NCBI GenBank assembly: GCA_034435675.1
Contig: DAOTWP010000224.1
Location: 1-32,515, forward strand
From: DAOTWP01 sp034435675
GTDB lineage: Bacteria > Chloroflexota > Anaerolineae > Aggregatilineales > Phototrophicaceae
Length of the DNA stretch: 32,515 nt
Direction: 5' to 3'
Below, piece by piece: positions 8,816 to 16,586 of the stretch (positions are counted from its first letter, which is position 1; the number at the start of each line of letters is the position of its first letter). The notes under the pieces were generated by a model, which saw only the letters and a list, made by a program, of their open reading frames with translations, was not told the origin of the DNA and did not search any database. A program made the position numbers and the translations under genes.

Positions 8816-9247
8816 CTAACCGGCGGGTTCGCGGTTCGCCTTGTTCCATTCTTCCAGAAACGTTAGCGCTTCTGCCTGCGAACGGACAATCCGTTTGCGC
8901 TGGTGATCGGGGGTGACGCGCATCGCGATTTCGAGGATCTGATGCTGGTAGGCATTGCCTACAACCAGCGCCACCGGAAGCTGGCTGACATTACGTTTCA
9001 GGTTGACACGCTTGCTGCTTTTGCGCGCGGCTTCCAGGTTGTCTGTCTGGAATTCGCTGACTTTCTGGAAGTCAAAGATTTCGCCGTATACCGTTTTGAG
9101 GTCAACACTCTTTAACAGGCGATCCAGCCAGTCATAAACCTGCACGTTAACCGCTTCGCCCAGGCTGCCGCGATAGGTGACATAGACAATCCGCGCGTCT
9201 TCGTCGAAGTGCGCGCTTGCCTGCTCGATTTGTAAGGGGTCAATCAT
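8816..9247 (-). CDS. Small STAS/SpoIIAA-like protein of unknown function
   Basis: This protein has 143 residues if translation starts at MIDPLQIEQ (9247); an in-frame ATG at 9328 would add 27 residues but has no clear ribosome binding site, and neither does 9247. It has an alternating beta/alpha pattern: a strand ARIVYVTYRG, a helix VYDWLDRLLKSV, a strand VYGEIFDFQKV, a strand LPVALVVGN and a last helix SQAEALTFLEEWNKA. This order resembles SpoIIAA/STAS-like proteins, but the match is by fold pattern only. It lies upstream of the malic enzyme on the same strand with a 236-nt gap, so co-transcription is possible but not shown. Confidence 0.5.
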   Translation of the reverse strand: MIDPLQIEQASAHFDEDARIVYVTYRGSLGEAVNVQVYDWLDRLLKSVDLKTVYGEIFDFQKVSEFQTDNLEAARKSSKRVNLKRNVSQLPVALVVGNAYQHQILEIAMRVTPDHQRKRIVRSQAEALTFLEEWNKANREPAG

Positions 9248-9361
9248 CGAAGGCTCGTTCTGTTCTGCTCTGCTCAAGACACCTTGTCTCAAGATTGTAA
9301 CACCAAAGCCGAAAGCGCTGGATACCATATTGGTTAGGAATGCTTTTGCGTATGGTTTGTG

Positions 9362-9404
9362 AAGAACGTAAATAGCCTGCCCCTTGCGAAAGGTTTACGT
9401 TCTT
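9362..9404. promoter_or_regulatory. Inverted repeat 1: AAGAACGTAAA / TTTACGTTCTT
   Basis: Perfect 11-bp arms at 9362-9372 and 9394-9404 are separated by 21 nt. There is no T run after it, and it lies between divergent genes, so an operator-like or paired regulator site is more likely than a terminator. Confidence 0.55.
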
Positions 9405-9468
9405 GATTTAGCTTGCAGCGTGTTCGCTGCCCCACACGATTGCAGCAGATCGTTTGAAAGGGTAGTGC

Positions 9469-9499
9469 CGTAAATTAACAACTTTATGAAGAATTTACG
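9469..9499. promoter_or_regulatory. Inverted repeat 2: CGTAAATT / AATTTACG
   Basis: Perfect 8-bp arms at 9469-9476 and 9492-9499 are separated by 15 nt. The arms share the CGTAAA/TTTACG core of inverted repeat 1, with a similar centre-to-centre spacing, making two copies of one kind of dyad in the same intergenic region. Confidence 0.5.
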
Positions 9500-9624
9500 C
9501 AGCAAACTTTGGAAACCTTACAGTTTGGGGTTTAGGCGCTGCTTTAGTCATGCGCAAGGGACTGCCAGTACATTGAAAAGCGTAGGCAGTTGCGTGAAGT
9601 TTTTATTTCTTAAGAGCAAGCACA

Positions 9625-10443
9625 ATGTCCAGCCACCTGAAACCGACCTACCTGCAAGTTCCATCCTACACGGACACCACCAGCGTCGCTGAAGCGGAGT
9701 TCGATTGGGACGCCGTTCAACGCCGCGCCAAGGATGCTCGCGATCTCTGCACGACAGGGACCAAACCGCGCGCATTCATCAACAAAAATCAACACCTGAC
9801 CAAATACACAATGGAAACACAAATGTCACTTGCAACGGTGACAGTGCCAGCGGCATTCACGTCTGCTAGCAGCAAACCCATAACGACGCTTTCCAGGCGT
9901 CAGCGTCGCGTGAAGCGTGCGTTGGACATTGTGCTCGTTTTTATTGTGCTGGTCCTGTCCCTGCCGGTGCTGCTGGCGGTGAGTCTCGCCGTGCTGCTGA
10001 CCGCGCGGGGGGGGGTGTTGGTCCAAGAACAGCGTGTGGGCGAGGGCGGCAGGCACTTCAACCTGCTCAAGTTCCGCACCGCGCAGCGCGCAGCGCAAAT
10101 CAGCTATGGCGCGCAGCAGCCCGAAAAACTGACCGTCATCGGGCGTTTTCTGCGCAGCACCCAGCTTGACGAACTGCCACAATTGTTCAACGTCCTGCGT
10201 GGCGACCTGAGCCTTGTAGGACCCAGCCCCGAAGTGCCGCAGGTTGCCGCCGCGTATGCGCCCTGGCAGCAGCAGCGCTTCAGCGTGCCGCAGGGCATCA
10301 CCGGCTGGTGGCAGGTCAACCGTCACGGGGTGCAGCCGCCGCACCTGAACATCGAAAAAGACATCTACTATATTCAGAACTACTCGCTGTGGATGGACAT
10401 CAAAATTCTGCTGCTGACCATCCCGGCACTGCTGCGCAAATAA
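9625..10443 (+). CDS. Bacterial sugar transferase (polyprenyl-phosphate glycosyl-1-phosphate transferase type)
   Basis: A 272-residue protein of the PF02397 family, which starts assembly of exopolysaccharide or glycan repeat units by moving a sugar-1-phosphate onto undecaprenyl phosphate. Seen in order: a basic stretch RRQRRVKRALD, one membrane segment (about 100-126), LLKFRTA (147-153), the active-site block LDELPQLFNVLRGDLSLVGP (181-200), and GITGWWQVNRHG (224-235). It is of the short single-helix class. The first 65 residues lack recognisable features; ATGs at 9811 (METQ) and 9823 are possible alternative starts, as no ribosome binding site is convincing. A run of nine G (10007-10015) lies inside the gene just after the membrane segment. 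Confidence 0.88.
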   Translation: MSSHLKPTYLQVPSYTDTTSVAEAEFDWDAVQRRAKDARDLCTTGTKPRAFINKNQHLTKYTMETQMSLATVTVPAAFTSASSKPITTLSRRQRRVKRALDIVLVFIVLVLSLPVLLAVSLAVLLTARGGVLVQEQRVGEGGRHFNLLKFRTAQRAAQISYGAQQPEKLTVIGRFLRSTQLDELPQLFNVLRGDLSLVGPSPEVPQVAAAYAPWQQQRFSVPQGITGWWQVNRHGVQPPHLNIEKDIYYIQNYSLWMDIKILLLTIPALLRK

Positions 10444-10521
10444 ACGCAACTTCAGGCAGGTCACCTGGCTAGGCATACAGAACGGGTCGCTTTACAGGCG
10501 GCTCGTTTTGATTCCGGGTGG

Positions 10522-11289
10522 CTACAGACTGTGCGCCAGCCGGAAGCCGATGTTGCTGCCGCGCGACCCCGGCAAGTAGCGCCCCCGCTGTGCCGGGTGG
10601 CATGCGCCGCGCCCGTCAAACCACGAACCGCCGCGCATCACCCGCGCATGGCTGCCTTCCGGGTGCTCTCTGCCATCATCGCCCCGGTAGGGATAGGCAT
10701 ACTCAAGCTGCTGCCAGTTGCGCCCCCAGCGGCTAGCCGTCCACTCCCACACGTTGCCGAGCAGATCACGCGCGCCGCACCACGCCACCTGCCCCGTGCC
10801 CAGCACCGCCCACGTCCGCCCGATACCGCGTTCGGCGCTGTTGATCACACTGTGAGGCGGCAGTTCCACTGCTGGCGACTGTCCGCGCGCGGCGGCTTCC
10901 CATTCCGCTTCGGTGGGCAAGCGCCATGCTGTGCCGCTGTGCGCTGCCAGCCAGCGGGCATAGGCGGCTGCCTCGTACCAGCAGACCCCGACGACAGGCT
11001 GCAAGGCATGGTCGAACGCCGCGTCCTGCCAGAATGCCGGCTCGGTCTGCGGTTTGCTGCGCAGCCAGCGCCAGCCAGCGTCCGTCCAGTATGTCGGATT
11101 GTTGTAGCCGTCCCCGGCGACAAAGGGGACAAACCCGGCGTGCGTCAGCGCTGTTTCGGCAATGGCGAATGCCGCCAGCGTGACCGTGTGCGCCGGGCGG
11201 CAGGCAGGCAGGGCATCATCCCCCAGCGGGTACTGCCCTGCCGGAAGCGCGCAGACCGCGAACTGCGGTATGCCGGGTGCTGCCGCCAT
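10522..11289 (-). CDS. SUMF1/FGE-like domain protein
   Basis: A 255-residue protein that is almost entirely one formylglycine-generating-enzyme-sulfatase (SUMF1, PF03781) domain: PVVGVCWYEAAAYARWLA, WRLPTEAEWEAAARG, DLLGNVWEWTASRWG, RVMRGGSWFDGRGACHPAQR, and GFRLAHSL at the end. True FGEs have two catalytic cysteines in the RGGS...C....C segment; here only the distal one remains (GAC), so sulfatase activation is doubtful. Other members act in ergothioneine-type chemistry, as diversity-generating-element proteins or as binding domains. Its start overlaps the stop of the preceding DUF4177 gene by 1 nt (TGATG). Confidence 0.88.
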   Translation of the reverse strand: MAAAPGIPQFAVCALPAGQYPLGDDALPACRPAHTVTLAAFAIAETALTHAGFVPFVAGDGYNNPTYWTDAGWRWLRSKPQTEPAFWQDAAFDHALQPVVGVCWYEAAAYARWLAAHSGTAWRLPTEAEWEAAARGQSPAVELPPHSVINSAERGIGRTWAVLGTGQVAWCGARDLLGNVWEWTASRWGRNWQQLEYAYPYRGDDGREHPEGSHARVMRGGSWFDGRGACHPAQRGRYLPGSRGSNIGFRLAHSL

Positions 11290-11486
11290 CAGGAACGCGC
11301 CGGGCGTTTGAAGGCGGCTTTGGCGTAATTATCCTCCCACTGAAAGCTGACCAGTTCCCAGCCTGCCCGCGAGTAGTTGTTTAACTGCTCGCTGAACTTG
11401 TCGGCATCGGCGAACATATCCGCTTCTTTGTCCACATCCTGCAAATCCACACCGCGCATGACGACAACCAGATATTCCCACTGCAT
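11289..11486 (-). CDS. DUF4177 family small protein
   Basis: A 65-residue protein. The start MQWEYLVVVM, a central amphipathic helix around DKFSEQLNNYSRAGWELVSF and the final strand YAKAAFKRP fit DUF4177 (PF13783), whose members share the WEY...LN..G.EGWELV layout. Function is unknown. It overlaps the SUMF1 gene by one base and follows acpS by 38 nt, so the three look like one operon. Confidence 0.75.
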   Translation of the reverse strand: MQWEYLVVVMRGVDLQDVDKEADMFADADKFSEQLNNYSRAGWELVSFQWEDNYAKAAFKRPARS

Positions 11487-11524
11487 AGCATTCCCCTTGC
11501 TGGTAAGCAGGCTTCAGATAGCCT

Positions 11525-11929
11525 CTATTCTAGCGTATGATCGCCTGGGCTGCTTTGCGCGGTGCCCAACGCCACCGCCACCGCAGAGGCATAGACTTTT
11601 GTGTGCGTCAGGCTGATATCCCACTGCGCCAGCCCCAACTCTGCTGCCACCCGTGCCGCGTCGCCGTGCAGGTGCAGCGTAGGACGGCGGCGGGGGTTGT
11701 TGCAGCGAATTTCGATTTCGACCCAGCGCACATCGCCAATGCCCGTGCCCAGCGCTTTGGCGACCGCCTCTTTGCCTGCCAGCCGGGCGGCAAGGCGGTG
11801 CGGCTGGTCTTCGCAGTCTTCGCGTTCGCCGGGGGTGAAAAAGCGCTACAAGAAGCGTTCGCCCAGCCGCGCGATGCCCTCTGCCACCCGTTCATTTTCG
11901 ATCATGTCTATTCCACAGCGCAGCAGCAT
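11525..11929 (-). pseudogene. acpS: Holo-[acyl-carrier-protein] synthase gene with an in-frame amber codon
   Basis: From an ATG at 11929 with GGAGG 8 nt upstream, the frame reads MLLRCGIDMIENERVAEG, then GERFL, a TAG at codon 28 (plus-strand 11846-11848), then RFFTPGERE and RLAARLAGKEAVAKALG, and ends at 11525 after 134 codons. Apart from the TAG it is a complete AcpS with metal-site Asp8 (GIDM) and the GKEA Glu. Family members usually have Gln, Glu or Lys at this position, so one C-to-T change (CAG to TAG) explains the stop. AcpS transfers phosphopantetheine to acyl carrier protein and is usually essential. Restart at ATG 11731 would give only a 68-residue fragment without the active-site Asp. 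Either a sequence error, a real nonsense variant or readthrough. Confidence 0.85.
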
Positions 11930-11952
11930 CAGCAGTTCCTCCGGCAACTAAT

Positions 11953-11979
11953 TTGCAAAACTCAACAACCTGTTAGAAT
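11953..11979 (+). promoter_or_regulatory. Possible promoter for the GH38-like gene
   Basis: TTGCAA (11953-11958) and TAGAAT (11974-11979) are separated by 15 nt in the 113-nt divergent spacer between acpS and the mannosidase-like gene. The spacing is short, so this is only a weak candidate. Confidence 0.3.
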
Positions 11980-12042
11980 TAGAAGGGTACAGGTATCCGC
12001 AGTCCTGCTGGCAGCCACCCTTCCGGGGATTAAGTAAACTAC

Positions 12043-14814
12043 ATGTACGAACAACCGTCCACCAAAACGCAGCCGCTTGTCGCATTATATGTGATTCCGC
12101 ATTTGCGCTGGGAACGCGAGTGGCATGACACCTTTGAAACCCGCCGCGCTGCGCTGCTGGATATTCTCTCCGAAGTGCTCAAACGCCTGGAAAACAAGGT
12201 GGATGTCTCCGCGCGGGAGCGCCTGGCGCCGCTGGAAACCTTCCTGCTCAGCGGGCAAACCGTGCTGCTGGAAGATATTGCCGCCATCCGTCCCGATCTG
12301 CTGGCGCTGCTGGTCATTTACAACGCGGCGGGCAGGCTGGATATCGGACCCTGGTATATCGCAGTGGATGACGCGCTGGTCAGCGGCGAATCGCTGGTGC
12401 GCAATCTGCTGACTGCCCGTGCCGATGCACGCAAGCACGGCATTAAACTGCTGCCGATTGGTTACATGCCTGATTACGGCGGGCACAGCGCGCAGCTCCC
12501 GCAGATTTTGCGCGGGTTCGACATCGACAGCGCCTTTATCCGCAGTGGCGGTCCCGTGCTGATGCTGCCGTTTCGCTGGGAAGCGCCTGACGGCAGCAGT
12601 GTGCTGGCAATTCATCATGATAACCCGCAGTACGGCGTGCCCGACCCGCGCGATTACGGCTATCCGCCCAAGCAGGCGCTCAATCTCAATGTGCAGCGTC
12701 AGGACGCAATCACGCCTACCGGTCCTTACCTGTGGGTGCATGCGCTGCATGATGCCGATGTGGACGACTTCCTGCGGGCGCTGGCACAAATCCGCGAAGA
12801 CTGCGAGGTAGCGGTGATCCAGAACACGCTGCCCACCTATGTGAATGCGATGCGCCGCAGCCTGCCGGACAAAATGCGCCCGACGCTGCTGGGCGAACAG
12901 CGTGTGCAAACGATGCGCGAGGGCAGCTATGTGTTTCCCGGCACGCTCTCCACGCGCATCCACCTCAAACAGGCGAATGCCCACCTGCAAAACCTGTACA
13001 CCCACGCCGTTGATCCCTGGACCGCAGTCGCCCTGACGCATGGACGGGTACAGTATCCGCTGAATCTGCGCGAACTGCTCGATTACGGCTGGCGGCTGGT
13101 GCTGAAAAACCAGTCCATGCACGCGCTGGCGGGCACGGGCGGCGACTCAACCCATGTGGAAAATGAAGTGCGCTATCAACAGGCAGTTGCGGTTGGCGCG
13201 CATCTGGTCAACAACGCGCTGGCGGCGCTGTCCGGCAAACCGTTTGTGCCGCAGCCGCAAACCGCCCCCGCCGCCAGCGTGATTACCGATACGGTCGGGC
13301 GGCAAAAAACGTTTGTGGCGGTCTGGAATCCGCACAACTGGGAGGCGGAACAGGTGGTGGAAGTGCCGCTGCACCTGCCGCCGGGCATCTTCCCGCTGAA
13401 GCTGCTTGACCCGGACGGCAAAGAGGAGACCTTCGGCTGGCAGGAAACGCCCGACGCGGCACAACCCAGCCGGCATATCGGTGTGCTCAGCTTCTTCGCG
13501 CATACGCCGCCGGTCGGCTTTGCCTGCTACGAACTGCGGCTTGCCCCGCGCCACCCCGGCGAACACCACCGCGTGGAAAGCAGTAAGGGGCACGAAATTA
13601 TCAGCATGCCGACACCGACGACGCTTACCGTGCAGGGTAACAAACTCGTCTGGCGCAAGCTGGAACCCCCGGTGACCGACGCAAGCGGCGCTGTCGTCCA
13701 GCCGGAGCGCGAAGCATGGCGCATTGATGACCTGCTGCGCTTCTTCGATGGTGGTGACGCGGGCGATACCTACAATTACAGCCCGCCAGAGCCGGATCTT
13801 GTCGTGCAGGCAGAGCTGCTCAACACAATTACGGTGGAACAATCGCCGCTGTACCAGCGCCTCAAGCTCAGCCACCGTCTGCGTATCCCCCCGGAATTGC
13901 AACCGGACCGCACACGGCGGCGGGGTCTCAAGGTGCTGGAAATCAACACCACAGCGACTTTCTACGATTACATGCCGGGCGTGTATTTTCGGACGACATT
14001 CACCAACACGGCGAAAGACCACCGCCTGCGCGCCCACCTGCGCACCACGCTGAACAGCGAGACTGTGCTGGCAGACGCGCCGTTCGGCTTGCAGGCGCGC
14101 AACGCGCTGGGTGATGGTCCGCTGCTGCCGCCCAACAATCGCCCCTATCTCGAAGGCATCATCAACACGCTGCCGCTGCAATCCGTCTGTGCCGTTACCA
14201 GCGACAACCACCCGGCGCTGCGCGGGGTGGCGCTGCTGTCACGCGGGCTGCCGGAATTTGAGGCGCTGCTGGAACAGGGACAAACGACACTGGCGCTGAC
14301 GCTGCTGCGGGCGGTGGGCTGGCTGAGCCGCGGCGACCTGCGCGCACGCACGGCAGCGGTCGCGCCGCTGCTGGCTGTGCCCGGCGCTCAGCTTTACGAG
14401 CGCGAGATCACGGCGGACTATGCGCTGCTGCCCCTGCTGGCGGACGGCGCGGCGGCAGATAATCCGCTGCTGCTGCTGCGTGCCGGGCGTGGCTACAGCG
14501 CGCCGCTGCAAGCATACCAGTACAGCAGCCCGCCCAAACTGCGCCGGCACAGCTTTTTGCGGCTGGAAGGCGACCCGGTGCTGTTGGCGGCGTTAAAGCC
14601 GCCGGTGCGTGGCATGGGCTGGATTGTGCGCTTCTTTAACCCCACCGACAAGCCCGCTGACGTGAAGCTGGTCGCGCATGTCAAGCCGTCGGCGGCGTAC
14701 CGCGTGTCGCTGGCAGAAGACCAGCAGCAGGAACTGACGCTGGAAAGCGATGGCAGTGTCAGGCTGCAAGCCGCCCCGCAGCAGATTGTCACCGTGCGGG
14801 TGGAGTTTGGCTGA
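12043..14814 (+). CDS. Glycoside hydrolase family 38-like protein (alpha-mannosidase homologue)
   Basis: A 923-residue protein with the GH38 order of elements: an N-terminal catalytic barrel, a helical middle part and C-terminal beta domains. The motif IPHLRWEREW (18-27) replaces the usual PHTHWDREW; GPWYIAVDDALVSGE (102-116) follows; YMPDYGGHSAQLPQIL (141-156) has D144 at the nucleophile position; H360 (NQSMHALAGTGGD) fits the C-terminal metal ligand. GH38 enzymes cleave alpha-mannosides with a zinc held by His, Asp, Asp and His; here the HxD pair reads R22-x-E24, so metal binding may differ. No signal peptide is seen, suggesting a cytoplasmic enzyme. Start spacing from GGGG is loose. An ALDH gene follows after 74 nt. 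Confidence 0.85.
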   Translation: MYEQPSTKTQPLVALYVIPHLRWEREWHDTFETRRAALLDILSEVLKRLENKVDVSARERLAPLETFLLSGQTVLLEDIAAIRPDLLALLVIYNAAGRLDIGPWYIAVDDALVSGESLVRNLLTARADARKHGIKLLPIGYMPDYGGHSAQLPQILRGFDIDSAFIRSGGPVLMLPFRWEAPDGSSVLAIHHDNPQYGVPDPRDYGYPPKQALNLNVQRQDAITPTGPYLWVHALHDADVDDFLRALAQIREDCEVAVIQNTLPTYVNAMRRSLPDKMRPTLLGEQRVQTMREGSYVFPGTLSTRIHLKQANAHLQNLYTHAVDPWTAVALTHGRVQYPLNLRELLDYGWRLVLKNQSMHALAGTGGDSTHVENEVRYQQAVAVGAHLVNNALAALSGKPFVPQPQTAPAASVITDTVGRQKTFVAVWNPHNWEAEQVVEVPLHLPPGIFPLKLLDPDGKEETFGWQETPDAAQPSRHIGVLSFFAHTPPVGFACYELRLAPRHPGEHHRVESSKGHEIISMPTPTTLTVQGNKLVWRKLEPPVTDASGAVVQPEREAWRIDDLLRFFDGGDAGDTYNYSPPEPDLVVQAELLNTITVEQSPLYQRLKLSHRLRIPPELQPDRTRRRGLKVLEINTTATFYDYMPGVYFRTTFTNTAKDHRLRAHLRTTLNSETVLADAPFGLQARNALGDGPLLPPNNRPYLEGIINTLPLQSVCAVTSDNHPALRGVALLSRGLPEFEALLEQGQTTLALTLLRAVGWLSRGDLRARTAAVAPLLAVPGAQLYEREITADYALLPLLADGAAADNPLLLLRAGRGYSAPLQAYQYSSPPKLRRHSFLRLEGDPVLLAALKPPVRGMGWIVRFFNPTDKPADVKLVAHVKPSAAYRVSLAEDQQQELTLESDGSVRLQAAPQQIVTVRVEFG

Positions 14815-14888
14815 TGGCAGCCGCCGCCCCTGATGCGCTATACTTTTGAACACCCTGTCCAAAACTAGCCTAGGTGAGGCGGCTTAAG

Positions 14889-16409
14889 ATGATCAATGTC
14901 GAGCAGTTGACCGGGATTCCGCTTACCGAACGTGAGCGCATTGAGGTCAGAAATCCGGTGACGGATGAAGTCCTCGGCAGCATTCCGGTGGCGAACAGCG
15001 AGGACGTGCGCGCGGCAGTCCAGCGGGCGCGGCAGGCACAACCCGGCTGGGCGGCTATCGGCGCGCGCGAACGTGCCCGGCTGCTGAGCCAGTGGGGCGA
15101 CCTGATCTGGGCGGAGCAGGACGCACTGATCCGCACCATCCGGCAGGAAACGGGCAAAAACGAAGCGGGCGCGTTTGGCGAAATCTTCGGGATTGATGCG
15201 CTGGTGCGCTATTATGCGCGCAATGCCCCCAGCATGCTGCTGCCCCAACGCCGCACAGCACTGCTGCCGCTGATCCAGCGCGTGCGCGTGTATTACAAGC
15301 CGCATGGGGTGGTCGGCGCGATTACCCCCTGGAATTACCCCTTTTATAACGCGCTGGTGGACGCGCTTCCGGCGCTGTTTGCCGGCAACACGATTGTGCT
15401 CAAACCGAGCGAGATTGCGCCGTTCACGGCAATGCAGGCGGTGGCGCTGCTCTACCGCGCGGGCATCCCGGAACATGTCGTCCAGATTGTCACCGGCGAC
15501 GGGCGCGTGGGGCGCGAGGTTGTTGATCTGGTGGACAGTGTTTCGTTCACGGGCAGCAGCGCGACCGGGCGCAAAATCGCCGTGCGCTGCGCCGAACGCA
15601 TGATACCCTACAGCCTCGAACTGGGCGGCAATAACGCGCTGATCGTCCTCAAGGACGCCAACCTTGATCTGGCGGCAAGCGGCACGCTGCGTGCTGTGCT
15701 GGAAAATGCCGGGCAGGTCTGCATCAACGCCGGGCGCATTTTTGTCGAAGCGCCGGTCTACGATGCCTTCCTTGAACGCCTGCTGCACTACGCGGGCAAG
15801 ATCAAAATTGGCAGCGGCAGCGGTTTGCAGGTCAACATGGGCAGCCTGACCACCGTGCGCGAACTGGAACGCACCGAGGCGCATATTCAGGACGCGCTGG
15901 CAAAAGGCGCGCGGCTGCTGCACGGGGGCAAGCGCCGCCCTGACCTGGGTCCGCTGTTCTTTGAACCGGCGATTCTGGTGGATGTGCGCCCCGATATGGA
16001 AGTGATGCAGGAAGAAACCTTTGGTCCGGTTATCCCGATTATGCGGGTGCGCGATGAACGCGAGGCGCTGGCGCTGGCGAACGACAGCCAGTACGGGCTG
16101 TCTGCCAACGTGTTCACGCGCGATCTGACGCTGGGCGAACAACTGGCGGTGCGGCTGGATACCGGCGTGGTCAACCTCAACCGCCCGCATGTGGAAGGCG
16201 GCACGCACAGCGCCCCGTGGGGTGGGCAGAAGTTCAGCGGCGTAGCGCGGCGCGGCGGCATCGAAGGGCTGCTGCGCTTTGTCACACCGCAGACGGTCAT
16301 CGCAGACAGCGGTTTTGCCCAGTCGCCGAACCTCTCACTGATTGACCCGCTGGTCAAACGCCAGTTGGTGCTGCTGCGGGCGCTGCGCAAGCGCCTGCCG
16401 TGGTTGTAG
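14889..16409 (+). CDS. Aldehyde dehydrogenase family protein
   Basis: A 506-residue NAD(P)-dependent aldehyde dehydrogenase. Landmarks: ITPWNYPF (145-152) with the active-site Asn149, VLKPSE (170-175), the cofactor-binding SFTGSSATG (219-227), catalytic Glu244 in LELGGNN, nucleophile Cys278 in ENAGQVCINAGR, and EETFGPVIPI. The ATG at 14889 is chosen because GGTGAGG lies 9 nt before it; a GTG at 14874 overlaps that site. A basic C-terminal tail follows the fold. The substrate is not evident. It starts 74 nt after the mannosidase-like gene on the same strand and may share its transcript. Confidence 0.92.
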   Translation: MINVEQLTGIPLTERERIEVRNPVTDEVLGSIPVANSEDVRAAVQRARQAQPGWAAIGARERARLLSQWGDLIWAEQDALIRTIRQETGKNEAGAFGEIFGIDALVRYYARNAPSMLLPQRRTALLPLIQRVRVYYKPHGVVGAITPWNYPFYNALVDALPALFAGNTIVLKPSEIAPFTAMQAVALLYRAGIPEHVVQIVTGDGRVGREVVDLVDSVSFTGSSATGRKIAVRCAERMIPYSLELGGNNALIVLKDANLDLAASGTLRAVLENAGQVCINAGRIFVEAPVYDAFLERLLHYAGKIKIGSGSGLQVNMGSLTTVRELERTEAHIQDALAKGARLLHGGKRRPDLGPLFFEPAILVDVRPDMEVMQEETFGPVIPIMRVRDEREALALANDSQYGLSANVFTRDLTLGEQLAVRLDTGVVNLNRPHVEGGTHSAPWGGQKFSGVARRGGIEGLLRFVTPQTVIADSGFAQSPNLSLIDPLVKRQLVLLRALRKRLPWL

Positions 16410-16586
16410 GGGGAAGCAGGAGCAGGGCAAAGGGCAAGTAGGGCAGGACTGAACGCAGTGCATGTCCGCCCTCGTTCTCCGTATTGAAGAGTTAAAGCGC
16501 ATAATCCCCTTGTTCAGGGGCAGGTTACGGGTGACACTGTGTAAGGCAAACCGAACCGCGCCGGCGCAGCGTGCACCGGTATGCTT

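Larger units (their letters stand above)
9248..9624. other. Divergent regulatory region before the sugar transferase
   Basis: This 377-nt spacer lies between a minus-strand and a plus-strand gene. It holds two related inverted repeats, listed separately, a GGTTTGTGAA block at 9354-9363 that recurs upstream of the secreted LamG protein, and a 6-bp ACTGCC/GGCAGT dyad near 9560-9590. No consensus promoter stands out. It is more AT-rich than the flanking genes. Confidence 0.45.

Noticed and set aside
11846..11848. The acpS TAG taken as evidence of amber codon reassignment
   Set aside because: secE, rpmG, the GMC gene and the AraC gene end in TAG at natural family C-termini, so TAG acts as a normal stop here.
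14865..16208. A 447-codon open frame on the minus strand opposite the aldehyde dehydrogenase
   Set aside because: It is fully antisense to a clear ALDH gene, has His/Arg/Gln-rich low-complexity composition and no recognisable domain; high-GC codon bias on the coding strand creates such frames.
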